40,549 bases of DNA from CAZMRW01 sp964568805 (GTDB taxonomy: Bacteria; Pseudomonadota; Gammaproteobacteria; Methylococcales; Methylomonadaceae), in assembly GCA_964568805.1 (NCBI GenBank), contig CAZMRW010000033.1, positions 1 to 40,549 on the forward strand. Direction: 5' to 3'. Position numbers and translations under genes: made by a program. Positions within the stretch are counted from its first letter, which is position 1; the number at the start of each line of letters is the position of its first letter. Below, one piece after another: positions 1 to 8,982 of this stretch. The notes under the pieces were generated by a model, which ran no database searches, was not told the origin of the DNA, and worked only from the letters and a program-made list of their open reading frames with translations.

Positions 1-251
1 AAATAATCAGCAGAAATAGTGTGGTGGCTAGGCTATTCTCGGACAGGCTCCTAGTCACATTTTTTTAAGAAAAAAATATGGAAATGTATTTTCCGCCTCT
101 CATTAGCTCCGGAAAAGTTTGAATTGATTTTCGTGGATATAAACGAGGAGCGATATTCACTCCTAAAAAATTGATGCGGCGCCTTCTGGGATATTGCACC
201 AAAGCTTAACTCAGAGGGCTTTATTTATCAAAAGATAAGAGGAGATATATC

Positions 252-572
252 ATGTTACTAAATAAATTATTTTTGTCATTTATAGCAGTCCTTGCATCGC
301 TGTTTATGATGTTGTTTTCTTTCAACTCCTTTGCCGTCTCCGAGGAAGCGCAACAAGAGGAATCTTTTAGCCGACCCGTTCAAGAGTTGGCTGGCGGAGC
401 GGGAGATGTGCAAGTCTATTCCCATATATACGGCGCTGATTTCATGACGGAACAGGAACGGTGCAATTATTTGTTAAAACTCGACAGCATGAAAACAAAG
501 GCAGAAAGGGATGCTTATCGGGCTAAACATCGCGAAGAAATCGACAAGCTTCGCAAAGAGAAAGGCGGCTAA
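252..572 (+). CDS. Small secreted protein of unknown function
   Basis: This encodes 106 residues. Residues 1-28 form a signal peptide: a Lys near the start, a long hydrophobic core, and a likely signal peptidase I site after FNSFA. The mature part is hydrophilic. Its second half, from MTEQER onward, is Lys/Arg/Glu-rich and probably helical, and it resembles small periplasmic proteins of beta- and gammaproteobacteria carrying a motif like MTxQER followed by a KTxxER segment. The family has no function known to me. A good Shine-Dalgarno (AAGAGGAGA, 236-244) precedes the ATG. The 250 bases upstream hold no other gene I can support. The mature protein has a single Cys, in the ERCNYL segment. Confidence 0.72.
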   Translation: MLLNKLFLSFIAVLASLFMMLFSFNSFAVSEEAQQEESFSRPVQELAGGAGDVQVYSHIYGADFMTEQERCNYLLKLDSMKTKAERDAYRAKHREEIDKLRKEKGG

Positions 573-840
573 ATAACAAGTAACAAAATTTTCTGATTGA
601 AGATCAAGCCAGGTTACTTTTCATCGCAGTGATGTAACCCGCTCCCTTTTTCTCAAGCGCCGGTAAAAATGGCCGAAGCGTTTTTACCGCACCAGCAATG
701 CAGGAGCCATTGCCGAGGAACGAAACCCGGCATTTGCCTGTGATCGCTGGGTTCATCAACCTGGTCTGCGCGCTGCTATCTAAAACGTTGCTGTTTAGCC
801 CCAAGCCCAATCCGTGATTTTCAGAAACTTGGGAGGAATG

Positions 841-2757
841 ATGCACCGTATCTTGAAGTGGGCAGGCATTGCCATTGCAGTACTGGTCGTCGCCGGCCTT
901 CTGCTGGCGGCTTTCTTCGATTGGAATTGGCTCAGGAACCCGGTGTCGACGATGGTCAGCAAGGTGCTGGACCGACGCTTTGCCATTCACGGCGACCTGT
1001 CCGTCGATGTTTCGATGACGCCGCGCATTACCATGAATCAAATCGAATTGGCCAACACATCTTGGGGCAGCCGAGAGGATATGCTCAACCTCGATCGCCT
1101 CGAGTTCAGCATTCGACTCAAGAACCTCCTTGGTCGCCAGGTGGTATTGCCGGAGATTCGCTTGACAAAGCCTCGCCTCGTCTTGGAAAAGAATACCAAA
1201 GGCAAAGCCAACTGGTCCTTCGGCGCTGCCGAAAAAGAAAAGCAGGATAAACCGACTAAATCCCCCATGGTCGGCCTGTTGACTATCGATGACGGCAAAT
1301 TTGTCTACCGTGATCCGAAGACAGAAGCTGATCTTGTGGTTTCGACCGGCGTGGACACGGCCAAACGGCAGATCATCGTGGTGCGGGGCCAAGGTCATTT
1401 TGAAAAAGCGAGGCTGGCGGTGCAGATTACAGCCGGTTCCCTGTTGAGCTTGAGGGAAAAACTGGCGCCCTATCCTATCGATATCGAGGTCGCCTTCGGT
1501 GATACCAAAGTAACGGCAAAAGGGACGCTGAAGGACCCCGTGCAATTCCAAGGCCCTGATTTGACATATACGGTGCAGGGCTCCGATCTCTCCGAATTCT
1601 ACCCCGTCATCGGCGTATCGCTTCCGAAGACGCCACCTTATAAACTCTCAGGCCATCTGACGCGACAAGGAGAACGATGGATATTGAGGAATTTCCAGGG
1701 TTTTGTCGGCAGCAGCGATTTATCCGGCAATATCGTCTATACCAAGCGAAACAAGCGGCCATTTCTGCAAGCAGAGCTCGCTTCGAAGAAGCTTGACTTC
1801 AAGGATCTTGCAGGCTTCCTGGGCGCCGAACCGACGCCGGAGAAAATTGAGCGCAAGCGAATTTTCCCCGATACGCCTTATGATCTCAAAGCTCTCCGCA
1901 ACGGCGATGCCGATGTCAAATTTCAGAGCAAAAATATCATTACCCCCAACCTGCCGATCGATGAGCTCAGTGCCCATCTGCAACTGGATTTCGGCAAGCT
2001 GCGCCTGGACCCATTGAAATTCGGCATCGACATCGGCCAGATCACATCCAGCATCAACCTCGATGCACAACAAGATAAGATCGCGACGAAGGCGGATCTC
2101 GAGATCCGCAAGGTTCCTTTCAAGAGACTTTTGGCCAATACCCGTTTTGCGGCGCAAAGCGAAGGCATGTTTCTCGGACGAGCGAATCTCGCCACTACCG
2201 GCAACTCGGTGGCGGAGATGCTGGGTTATGCCAATGGTGATGTGGCGATTATCATGGAAAACGGCCGCATCAGCAATCTGCTGATCGAATTGATCGGCCT
2301 CGACATAGCGGAGTCGCTGGGTTTCCTGCTGACCAAGGACCCGAGCATCCCGATCCGCTGCGTCATCGCAGACTTCGGCGTGACCCAAGGGCTTATGAAG
2401 ACCCAGCCCCTCGTGATGGATACCACCGACACTAACATTATCGGTGAAGGGCAGATCAACCTGCGTGACGAGACGCTCGATCTCCGCCTGAGCGTATATC
2501 CCAAGGGTCCTAGCCTCCTGAGCGCGCGATCGCAACTGATCATCAAAGGGTCATTCAAAGACCCCACCGCTTACCCGGACCCTAAATATTTGGCTGCGCG
2601 GGCCGCGGCCTCTGTTGTCCTGGGTGCGCTATTGACCCCGGCCGCGGCGATCATACCCTGGATCGAACTGGGCTTGGGCGAGGACAGCGAGTGTCAGTCT
2701 CTCATCGCAGCAGCTAAACACAAGAGTGGCGACGCGCCACAGAAAAAGAATGAATAA
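841..2757 (+). CDS. AsmA family protein
   Basis: This is an inner-membrane-anchored protein of the AsmA/TamB-like superfamily, whose members have a long periplasmic beta-rich groove and are linked to outer-membrane lipid transport and homeostasis. From the chosen start it has 638 residues. Residues 2-25 form one hydrophobic anchor (LKWAGIAIAVLVVAGLLLAA). The rest alternates short beta-strand-like segments, including the typical early RPRLVLEKN-like and NWSFG motifs and a C-terminal GDVAIIMENGRISNLLIELIG segment seen in AsmA C-terminal domains. GGGAGG at 831-836 favours the ATG at 841 (or the adjacent ATG at 838) over the upstream in-frame ATG at 814. The 268 bases before it hold no supportable gene. 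Assignment to the superfamily is firm; the substrate is unknown. Confidence 0.88.
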   Translation: MHRILKWAGIAIAVLVVAGLLLAAFFDWNWLRNPVSTMVSKVLDRRFAIHGDLSVDVSMTPRITMNQIELANTSWGSREDMLNLDRLEFSIRLKNLLGRQVVLPEIRLTKPRLVLEKNTKGKANWSFGAAEKEKQDKPTKSPMVGLLTIDDGKFVYRDPKTEADLVVSTGVDTAKRQIIVVRGQGHFEKARLAVQITAGSLLSLREKLAPYPIDIEVAFGDTKVTAKGTLKDPVQFQGPDLTYTVQGSDLSEFYPVIGVSLPKTPPYKLSGHLTRQGERWILRNFQGFVGSSDLSGNIVYTKRNKRPFLQAELASKKLDFKDLAGFLGAEPTPEKIERKRIFPDTPYDLKALRNGDADVKFQSKNIITPNLPIDELSAHLQLDFGKLRLDPLKFGIDIGQITSSINLDAQQDKIATKADLEIRKVPFKRLLANTRFAAQSEGMFLGRANLATTGNSVAEMLGYANGDVAIIMENGRISNLLIELIGLDIAESLGFLLTKDPSIPIRCVIADFGVTQGLMKTQPLVMDTTDTNIIGEGQINLRDETLDLRLSVYPKGPSLLSARSQLIIKGSFKDPTAYPDPKYLAARAAASVVLGALLTPAAAIIPWIELGLGEDSECQSLIAAAKHKSGDAPQKKNE

Positions 2758-2784
2758 CCCAGGGTCAAGGTAAACTTTAAATCT

Positions 2785-2798
2785 CTGTTTAAAAACAG
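2785..2798. repeat. Short inverted repeat after the AsmA gene
   Basis: CTGTTT-AA-AAACAG is a perfect 6-bp inverted repeat 27 nt after the AsmA stop. It directly abuts the decayed transposase fragment. It lacks a T-run and is weak as a terminator. It could be part of an old element end. Confidence 0.3.
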
Positions 2799-2995
2799 GT
2801 GGCCAGCAATGGCTATCAGCCGGAACGGTCGATTCAAACTGAACTGGGTGACATTGAGGTTAAAGTGCCTAAGATTCGGGACCGTTCCGGGTCGGGCATC
2901 AAGTTTAACAGCGGCCGTACTTGAAGCTCACCAAGACTATCGAAGAGTTTCTGCCGGCGGTATTTGCGAGGCACTTCAACGGGTAACTTTTCAGG
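2799..2995 (+). pseudogene. IS256/mutator-family transposase remnant
   Basis: Reading from 2799 gives VASNGYQPERSIQTELGDIE, then VKVPKIRDRSGSGIKFNS. This is the N-terminal half signature of IS256-type (mutator) transposases, which read NGYxxR.IQT.LG.VEV..PKvRDR....KF.S. The frame stops at 2922. One frame over, the continuation reads YLKLTKTIEEFLPAV and, after another shift, RGTSTGNFS, matching the family's YL+R(T/S)K(T/S)IEEFLPxLYLRGISTGNF. So this is a piece of roughly 65 codons with a small deletion and at least two frameshifts, lacking the DDE catalytic region. It cannot be functional. It sits immediately before the AT-rich TIR/STAND block and is evidence for past transposition here. Confidence 0.8.
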
Positions 2996-3268
2996 CATAC
3001 TGAAACGGCGCAATGGTGAGGTAATGGGGTCAGTTCTAACATTCCAAAATCATTTAATAGTGGGACTAAACAGGTAGATTTTTAAAATACGATGGTTCGT
3101 CCCTGCCCTGGTGAACAATTCGAGAAATCGGCTTATAACCTTGATTACAACGGTGATAGAGAACGTTGCCAGTCTTCGCGCACGATAACGCCTGACTGAT
3201 CGGGCATTATTTTCTTGATTTATATGATCGATAAAGACTTGACCCGGTTTTTGTTACGATCTCATTCC
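2996..3268. other. Gap between transposase remnant and STAND gene
   Basis: No coding region is supportable here. Together with the remnant it makes a stretch of about 510 bases without an intact gene between 2758 and 3268. It is AT-rich toward 3268. I see no clear hairpin with a T-run downstream of the minus-strand STAND gene. The phrase GGGGTCAGTTCTAACATTCC near 3027 resembles sequence that I associate with mobile-element borders, but this is only an impression. Confidence 0.35.
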
Positions 3269-6200
3269 TTATTTGAATTTAGTTTGTTTTTTCAGTGTGT
3301 TTAAGTTAATGCGGTTTTGGAAAAAGTCGATAAACGACTTGGCGGTTTTTTGTTTTGCCGGGCTTAGTTGTTTTAATACAGGTTCGATGTCGGAAAAATC
3401 CCAGTCGTAAGTTACCGTTTTATCGGTTTGCTCAATCACTATTCTGACAGATTCTGGTGTTTGTTTGTCATCGGATAAATACTTCAAAAACTGCATGATG
3501 GCGGGGTACTTATCGCTGTAAACGCCGTCTTTTTTACTATAGAGCAGTTGCATTGCATCCAAGCGTCGCTGCATTCGCTGTTTATCACCCTGCACTAAAG
3601 CCAATTCGAGATCGTTAGCGAGAAGGTTGAAATCTTTTGGAAATTTTTCTAAAGCATTGGCAAATAAGGTTTGAGCTTCGGCATAGCGTTTTTGTTTATA
3701 TACAGAAAGCCCATAGCTGTTAAATTCATCCACTGTTGTGAAATTGTTCAAAATAATTTCACACTCAACATTTAGCGGCGTTTTGCTTGGTTTCAATAAT
3801 TGCTGCACTTTTTGCTGTTGGCAGTCGCCTTGTTTTTTTAAAGACTCGAACTCCGGCTCATTGGGAAATTGGGCTTTGAAGTTGTTGGCAATCTCCGAGG
3901 TTTCGCGGATAGCCTGTAAAGCCGGTTGCAGGGCATTGGTTTGCACAAGTTTATCAACGGTATTGAGGTAAATCCGCCACAAGTCCAGTTGTTGGCGTTT
4001 TTTCTCGGCGGCATCTGCGGTTAATTTACCTTCGTAAGTCAACTGGTAAAGCTGTAATTGCCCACGCACCAAAGGCACGGCGATCAGGCACTGGTCTTTC
4101 AGGCAACGAAAATCGAAATCCCAAACGGGTGAAGGCTGTATAGCCACGGTAGGCAAGGCTAAAGAAAACAATTCCTTGCCTTGCTCTAACTGCCAAAATT
4201 TAACCGTTCTATCGAATGAAACTGTGGCTAATTGTTGGCTGTCGGGTGCAAATATAGCGCGATAGATTGTTTGCTCATGTCCTGGTAGATGAGAAAGCTC
4301 TTTTGTAGTTTGGCTGTCATAAATATTAACGAATCCACGCCCAACACCGACCAACTTTTGTCCATCGGGGCTGATGCTAGACCATAGTAAGCCATTATTG
4401 GCTAAAGGTAAATTTTTGCTGGTTGGTGGATTGGTTTGTATGTTCCACAGTTTCAGGCTACGGTCTTCGTAACCACTGCTGACTAAATGCTTGCCGGTAT
4501 TGGCAAACTCGACACTCACAACCAAGCCTTGATGCGCATCTTTAATAAAATTAACTTGTTTGGGATTATTGACAGCGAATAAACCGATTTGCCCATCGTA
4601 ACTGGCCGTAGCGAGGGTTTTGGCATCCGGAGAGAAAGCCAGAGCATGAATAGCGTCCTCATGGCCTTCCAAGGTTTGCGTTTCTTGTAAGCCAATTCCG
4701 GTTGCTGTTTGCTGGACTTGCCAGATTTTAGCAATGGTATCCAAACTGCCGGAGGCCAACAAACTACCATCACAACTAACTGTTAGCCTTGTTATTTTGT
4801 TATTATGTGCCGCTGATTTTTGCCAAATGGGTTCTTGTTTTTTCGCATTGTATAAAGATAAATCGCCATTTGCAAAACCTACCACAACATGATTCAAAGC
4901 AGGCGTTATCACTGCCGAAAAAGGCTCAGAAGGTAACACACGCGCTTGCTGAAACGGCATTGTTAATGACCACCTCCGGACCGTGCCATCATTACTGGCA
5001 GACCACACAGTGCCGCCATGCAGAGCAAAAGCTGTTATACCTGATTCATGCCCCTGCAACACCCGTAAACCAACACCGCTAGAGCTATCCCAAAGCCGAA
5101 TGGTGCGATCATCGCTACCTGACAACAAATAATCCCCCAACCAGGATGCTGCCCACACCCTATTTTGATGACCGTTGAACACGCGCTGCTGCTCGCCAGA
5201 AGCCACATTCCACAAACGCAGAGTCGTATCAGAACTGCTCGTAACCAATTTCGAACTATCGGCACTAAAGTTAAGATTATTAACTTGGTCAGTGTGTCCT
5301 GTTAAAACATGCAAAGACTTACCCGTGTCGAGTTGCCAGATAGTAGCTGTGTTACCTGAACTACTGGCTAAATAATGACCATCGGGGCTAAAACTCAGCC
5401 CATACCAATTGATACCTCCTAGTTGATGTAAAGTTTTAAGTTTCTTGCCGCTGCTTAACTCCCACAAGCTAATGTCATTATCAGTGCCGCCGCTTGATAA
5501 TAACTTGCCATCGGGACTGATACTAATAGCTCTCACTTTATCAGGCGCATCCAGTTCGCGCTGTTTTTGAAACAAATCTGCTGATTGTGCCGAGATTTTG
5601 TCAACGGCTTGTTCGGTTATATCCTGCCGCTGCCAGAGTATGATTTTTTTATCAGCACCCGCACTGATTAACTGCTGACCAGAAGGCGTAAAAGCAACAC
5701 CCCATACATCCATATCATCACTTTCCCCCTTAGTCGCATGTCCAATCAATCGCTGTAAGAGCTTGCCGCTTTGCACATCAAAAATCACCAGCGTGCCGTT
5801 TTCACCGCCTGCGGCTAAGAGCTGCCCATCGGGACTAATCGCAACTGCCATTAAAGGATAACCCGGACCGGTATAAACCTTCTCCGCCTCACCGCCCTTA
5901 ATCTGGGTAAAACTGTGCAGCAAATTCCGCGCATGACGTAACGACGGACTGACCTGATTATCCAGCACGTCCGTTTCCGCCAGCACTTTTTTGGCCCCCG
6001 CGTAATCTTCGCCTTTTGCCAATAATGAGGCATGAGTCACGCGCGACTCAAACAACTCTTTCACGCGCTGCTGTTCGGTTTCTTGGGCATGATTTCGCTC
6101 TACCACTGCCCAGCTCATCAATGCCACCGCCAGCACCAAGCCGCCGAAAGTTAGGCGCTGCTTTAACTTGGCTTGATCAATTTCGCGCTGCTTGGCCAGC

Positions 6201-7648
6201 CGCTGTTGCTCCTGCTCGGCTTGCTGTGCCTGCAAACTGCTTTGTAAAAACGCCATCGCCAACTCAAAATGCTCGCCATAACGGCTCGCCCAAACTGGCG
6301 TGGGTTGCGTTTTTTCCTGCCAGGCCAGCGCATTTTCCAGTTCCGGCGTACGGTAAAAACCATATTCGCCTTTTTCATGCAGCAGCGCATTTTGTTCCAA
6401 ACGCCGATAAATCGCCGCAGATTCCGCCTCTTCCTGCGTCCATTGCTCCAACCGAGCCCAGTTTCTAATCAAACTCTCGTGGGTGATATCCACTACCGTG
6501 TCCGGTTTTAACTCAACTTCCAGCGGCGGCAACAAAAAACAGCGATCGGCTTGGCGAAAACCTTGTAACACCGCGTTGAATTGTTCCAGATCTTGCCCCG
6601 TTAAAGCCAGCAACTCACCGACTTTGGTCGGATTGCGAGTGTCGGCTTTGCCCGTTTCCGCGCCGGTCAAACGGCAAAAGACTTGTTGCGCAATCAGCTG
6701 TTGGCTGTCATTTAATTCGTCGTAAGCCTCATCCGCATGAGTGGACAGCGCTTTTTTTAACGTCTGGATTTTTTCATCTTCCTGATAATCGGCCAGCGTA
6801 ATAAGGGTCGATTTTGCAGGTTGTTCCGCTTTGGTTTGTTGAGCCTTATCCCACAAGCGCATTAACAAATGTTGCAGTAACGGCAATTGATCGGCATCGT
6901 TGCCAATTTCACCCAATAATCTCACCAGTAACGCCGGTTCGACCTTGCCATTGCACACTAACGCCGGTCTTTCGATCGCACTGCGCAATTGCTGCCGATT
7001 CAGGCGCGGGGTTAAATACAAGCCCTGATTAATCGCCTCCGCCAGTCCTGCAAACTGGGCGCAGTTCCCCAAATAATCCGAGCGCATGGTCAAAATCACA
7101 TACACCGAATTCGATACTTCGCCGCTGGCTAACGGATACGTATTGGCACTGGCTAACAACAGCGCGGCAAAAGCGGCGGCTTCTTCATTGTTGGCTTGCT
7201 GTCTGGAATAACGGAACAACTCTTCAAACTGGTCACACACAATCAGCAATTTGGCGTTATTTGGCAGCGGTTTGGCAAGTATTTCATGCAGGCTGAACGG
7301 GCTACGGCTTACTAACAACTCATTTTTTAATGTCGCTTCATACTCTGTGCCTAGTGCGTCATTCTCACACAATGCCTTAACCAAGTTTGCAAACGGCTCA
7401 TTGCCGGGGCGTGTTTCAGCCACGCGCCAATGACTGCCCGCTGCGGATAAAAAGCCGGCTTGTAAACCGGGAATTAAACCGGCTTTAATCAGGGACGATT
7501 TGCCGCAGCCGGAATCACCGACTACCGCTAAAAAATGCTGCCGGTTTAAGCGTTCAATTAACTCGTTGCTGTGCTGTTCGCGACCAAAAAAGATGTCGTG
7601 TTCTTCGCGGCTAAATGCACGCAAACCGATATAGGGTTGGCGGCTCAT
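3269..7648 (-). CDS. STAND-type NTPase with WD40 repeats (nSTAND1-like)
   Basis: This encodes 1459 residues. The N-terminus (PYIGLRAFSREEHDIFFGRE) is the hallmark of the nSTAND1 NTPase group. Walker A GDSGCGKSS lies at 44-52 and Walker B LLIVCDQFEELF near 135-145. An arginine-containing LTMRSDYLG follows. A Gln/Glu-rich coiled-coil-like stretch (about 465-495) precedes one hydrophobic helix (about 496-518). I count about 14 WD40 blades from about 590 to 1230, enough for two seven-bladed propellers. A TPR-like helical region (around FNSYGLSVYKQKRYAEAQTL) ends the protein. STAND proteins are signal-dependent switches, with repeats sensing and the NTPase oligomerising. Here the likely effector is the TIR protein encoded just upstream. 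The start overlaps that gene's stop by 4 nt (ATGA) and has GGAGG seven bases ahead. The role in defence is inferred. Confidence 0.9.
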   Translation of the reverse strand: MSRQPYIGLRAFSREEHDIFFGREQHSNELIERLNRQHFLAVVGDSGCGKSSLIKAGLIPGLQAGFLSAAGSHWRVAETRPGNEPFANLVKALCENDALGTEYEATLKNELLVSRSPFSLHEILAKPLPNNAKLLIVCDQFEELFRYSRQQANNEEAAAFAALLLASANTYPLASGEVSNSVYVILTMRSDYLGNCAQFAGLAEAINQGLYLTPRLNRQQLRSAIERPALVCNGKVEPALLVRLLGEIGNDADQLPLLQHLLMRLWDKAQQTKAEQPAKSTLITLADYQEDEKIQTLKKALSTHADEAYDELNDSQQLIAQQVFCRLTGAETGKADTRNPTKVGELLALTGQDLEQFNAVLQGFRQADRCFLLPPLEVELKPDTVVDITHESLIRNWARLEQWTQEEAESAAIYRRLEQNALLHEKGEYGFYRTPELENALAWQEKTQPTPVWASRYGEHFELAMAFLQSSLQAQQAEQEQQRLAKQREIDQAKLKQRLTFGGLVLAVALMSWAVVERNHAQETEQQRVKELFESRVTHASLLAKGEDYAGAKKVLAETDVLDNQVSPSLRHARNLLHSFTQIKGGEAEKVYTGPGYPLMAVAISPDGQLLAAGGENGTLVIFDVQSGKLLQRLIGHATKGESDDMDVWGVAFTPSGQQLISAGADKKIILWQRQDITEQAVDKISAQSADLFQKQRELDAPDKVRAISISPDGKLLSSGGTDNDISLWELSSGKKLKTLHQLGGINWYGLSFSPDGHYLASSSGNTATIWQLDTGKSLHVLTGHTDQVNNLNFSADSSKLVTSSSDTTLRLWNVASGEQQRVFNGHQNRVWAASWLGDYLLSGSDDRTIRLWDSSSGVGLRVLQGHESGITAFALHGGTVWSASNDGTVRRWSLTMPFQQARVLPSEPFSAVITPALNHVVVGFANGDLSLYNAKKQEPIWQKSAAHNNKITRLTVSCDGSLLASGSLDTIAKIWQVQQTATGIGLQETQTLEGHEDAIHALAFSPDAKTLATASYDGQIGLFAVNNPKQVNFIKDAHQGLVVSVEFANTGKHLVSSGYEDRSLKLWNIQTNPPTSKNLPLANNGLLWSSISPDGQKLVGVGRGFVNIYDSQTTKELSHLPGHEQTIYRAIFAPDSQQLATVSFDRTVKFWQLEQGKELFSLALPTVAIQPSPVWDFDFRCLKDQCLIAVPLVRGQLQLYQLTYEGKLTADAAEKKRQQLDLWRIYLNTVDKLVQTNALQPALQAIRETSEIANNFKAQFPNEPEFESLKKQGDCQQQKVQQLLKPSKTPLNVECEIILNNFTTVDEFNSYGLSVYKQKRYAEAQTLFANALEKFPKDFNLLANDLELALVQGDKQRMQRRLDAMQLLYSKKDGVYSDKYPAIMQFLKYLSDDKQTPESVRIVIEQTDKTVTYDWDFSDIEPVLKQLSPAKQKTAKSFIDFFQNRINLNTLKKQTKFK

Positions 7649-8970
7649 TTCAACGCCTCCACAAAGCGCGGCAGATAGTCTTGAATGTCATAGGGAGGAC
7701 AAAGATATTTTTGTAGTTTTAACTGCGGCAGCTTCGCATTGATCAGTTTAAGCTGCTGCTCATTGGTGTAGATAGCCGTGATTTTGAAATTTTTGTGCTG
7801 TTCGTTAATGGCTTGATTGCAAGCCAATAGTTGCAGATTTCCCCATGACTCTGAACCGTTTACATAGATAAACAACACCGCTTCGCAATAGCGATACATA
7901 TTGTCTATGTCTTCATACTTTATGACTTTCGGTGATAACACAGTCCCCAGAAAATCATAATGTTCATCTAAAAACTTTTTTATTTGTTCGCCCAAATCGC
8001 GGTCTTCCGGGGCCACGTTAATAAAAACCGTCGTTGAATTTGCCTGTTTAAGTTCTTCAAGAGGCTCTTGATTTTTCAGTTTTTGCAATAAATCACCCAG
8101 TTCAACGACCAACTCTCCCATTAAAGATTGATAAATACTGTCTGTGGCTTGATAAATCACAGTATTTTGTCTAATTTTCTGGCAAAAACCGTATTCCATT
8201 ACTTCTTCCAGACTTGCTGGTTTTGGTGCTTTATCAACGTCTACCAATACTAATCTTTTTTGTTGTAGTTGAGGTAGGTTTTGAAAATCATCATCGTATT
8301 GCTGAAGATAATTACCTGACAGCAAAATAACTACGGTAGCGGCTTGACTAAAATCATCCTGATTCGTTTGCAGGCGTAGGCGAAATATAAATCCGCCCAA
8401 TTTTGCCGCGAGATGTTTATGCAATTCAATTCTGAAAGTTTCGGCAAAATTTAAATCAGCCGTTGCCGCATGTATAACCACATCATCGGCATAAGGCTTG
8501 AGATAAGGTTGTTGAGGAGGTGAAACTGATTTTACGCTAATGATTCTTTCTATGCCTTCAATGACTTTTAACCAAGCTTCATTTTCATTAGTCCAACGCC
8601 TGTCTGGCACAGGTACGCCTTTTTCAGGCAAGACATTGTATTTGGCAAAATACTGTTTCGCCCAAAAGCAAAAATCGACAATGATGGGGATCAACACACA
8701 TTCATGCCTTTGACAACGCGCCTCAATCAGCGGCAACTCATCTTTTTGAATATAATCGGTTGCCATACTGTTGGCAGAAACCAGGTAAAGCACCACATCC
8801 GCCTGGTGCAATTCCTCTTTGATGCGTTCATCCCATTCTTCACCTGGCTGAATATCTCTATCATTCCAGGTGATTACATTATCTCGCAAACCGGAGAGAT
8901 GCTTGAGCAAGGTTTCTTTATGTCGGATATCGTGTTTGGAATAAGAAATAAAAATTTTTTTTTGATTCAT
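7645..8970 (-). CDS. TIR domain protein with three TIR-like modules
   Basis: This encodes 441 residues from the ATG at 8970; a GTG at 8982 is an in-frame alternative. Residues 4-115 form a clear TIR domain: KKIFISYSKHD (strand A/box 1), then PGEEWDERIKEELHQADVVL, then LVSANSMATDYIQKDELP, with Glu78 in the position of the catalytic Glu of NAD-cleaving TIRs. Residues about 160-295 (DVVIHAATADLNFAETFRIE ... ATVVILLSGNYL) and about 313-441 (TTVFINVAPEDRDLGEQIKK ... YCEAVLFIYVNGSESWG) look like two further degenerate TIR/flavodoxin-like folds without an obvious catalytic Glu. The gene is translationally coupled to the STAND gene downstream. It is likely the effector or adaptor of that pair. The first TIR is certain; the second and third are pattern-based. 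Confidence 0.88.
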   Translation of the reverse strand: MNQKKIFISYSKHDIRHKETLLKHLSGLRDNVITWNDRDIQPGEEWDERIKEELHQADVVLYLVSANSMATDYIQKDELPLIEARCQRHECVLIPIIVDFCFWAKQYFAKYNVLPEKGVPVPDRRWTNENEAWLKVIEGIERIISVKSVSPPQQPYLKPYADDVVIHAATADLNFAETFRIELHKHLAAKLGGFIFRLRLQTNQDDFSQAATVVILLSGNYLQQYDDDFQNLPQLQQKRLVLVDVDKAPKPASLEEVMEYGFCQKIRQNTVIYQATDSIYQSLMGELVVELGDLLQKLKNQEPLEELKQANSTTVFINVAPEDRDLGEQIKKFLDEHYDFLGTVLSPKVIKYEDIDNMYRYCEAVLFIYVNGSESWGNLQLLACNQAINEQHKNFKITAIYTNEQQLKLINAKLPQLKLQKYLCPPYDIQDYLPRFVEALK

Positions 8971-8982
8971 TTCATCTCTCAC

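Noticed and set aside
604..1551. 315-codon open frame on the minus strand
   Set aside because: It is antisense to the AsmA gene, with no domain and unlikely composition; a shadow of a GC-rich gene.
1720..2535. 271-codon minus-strand frame
   Set aside because: Also antisense to the AsmA gene and rich in Arg, Gln and His without any recognisable motif.
2809..3003. 64-codon plus-strand frame
   Set aside because: Frame is out of register with the transposase-like peptides; the DNA is explained by the IS256-type remnant.
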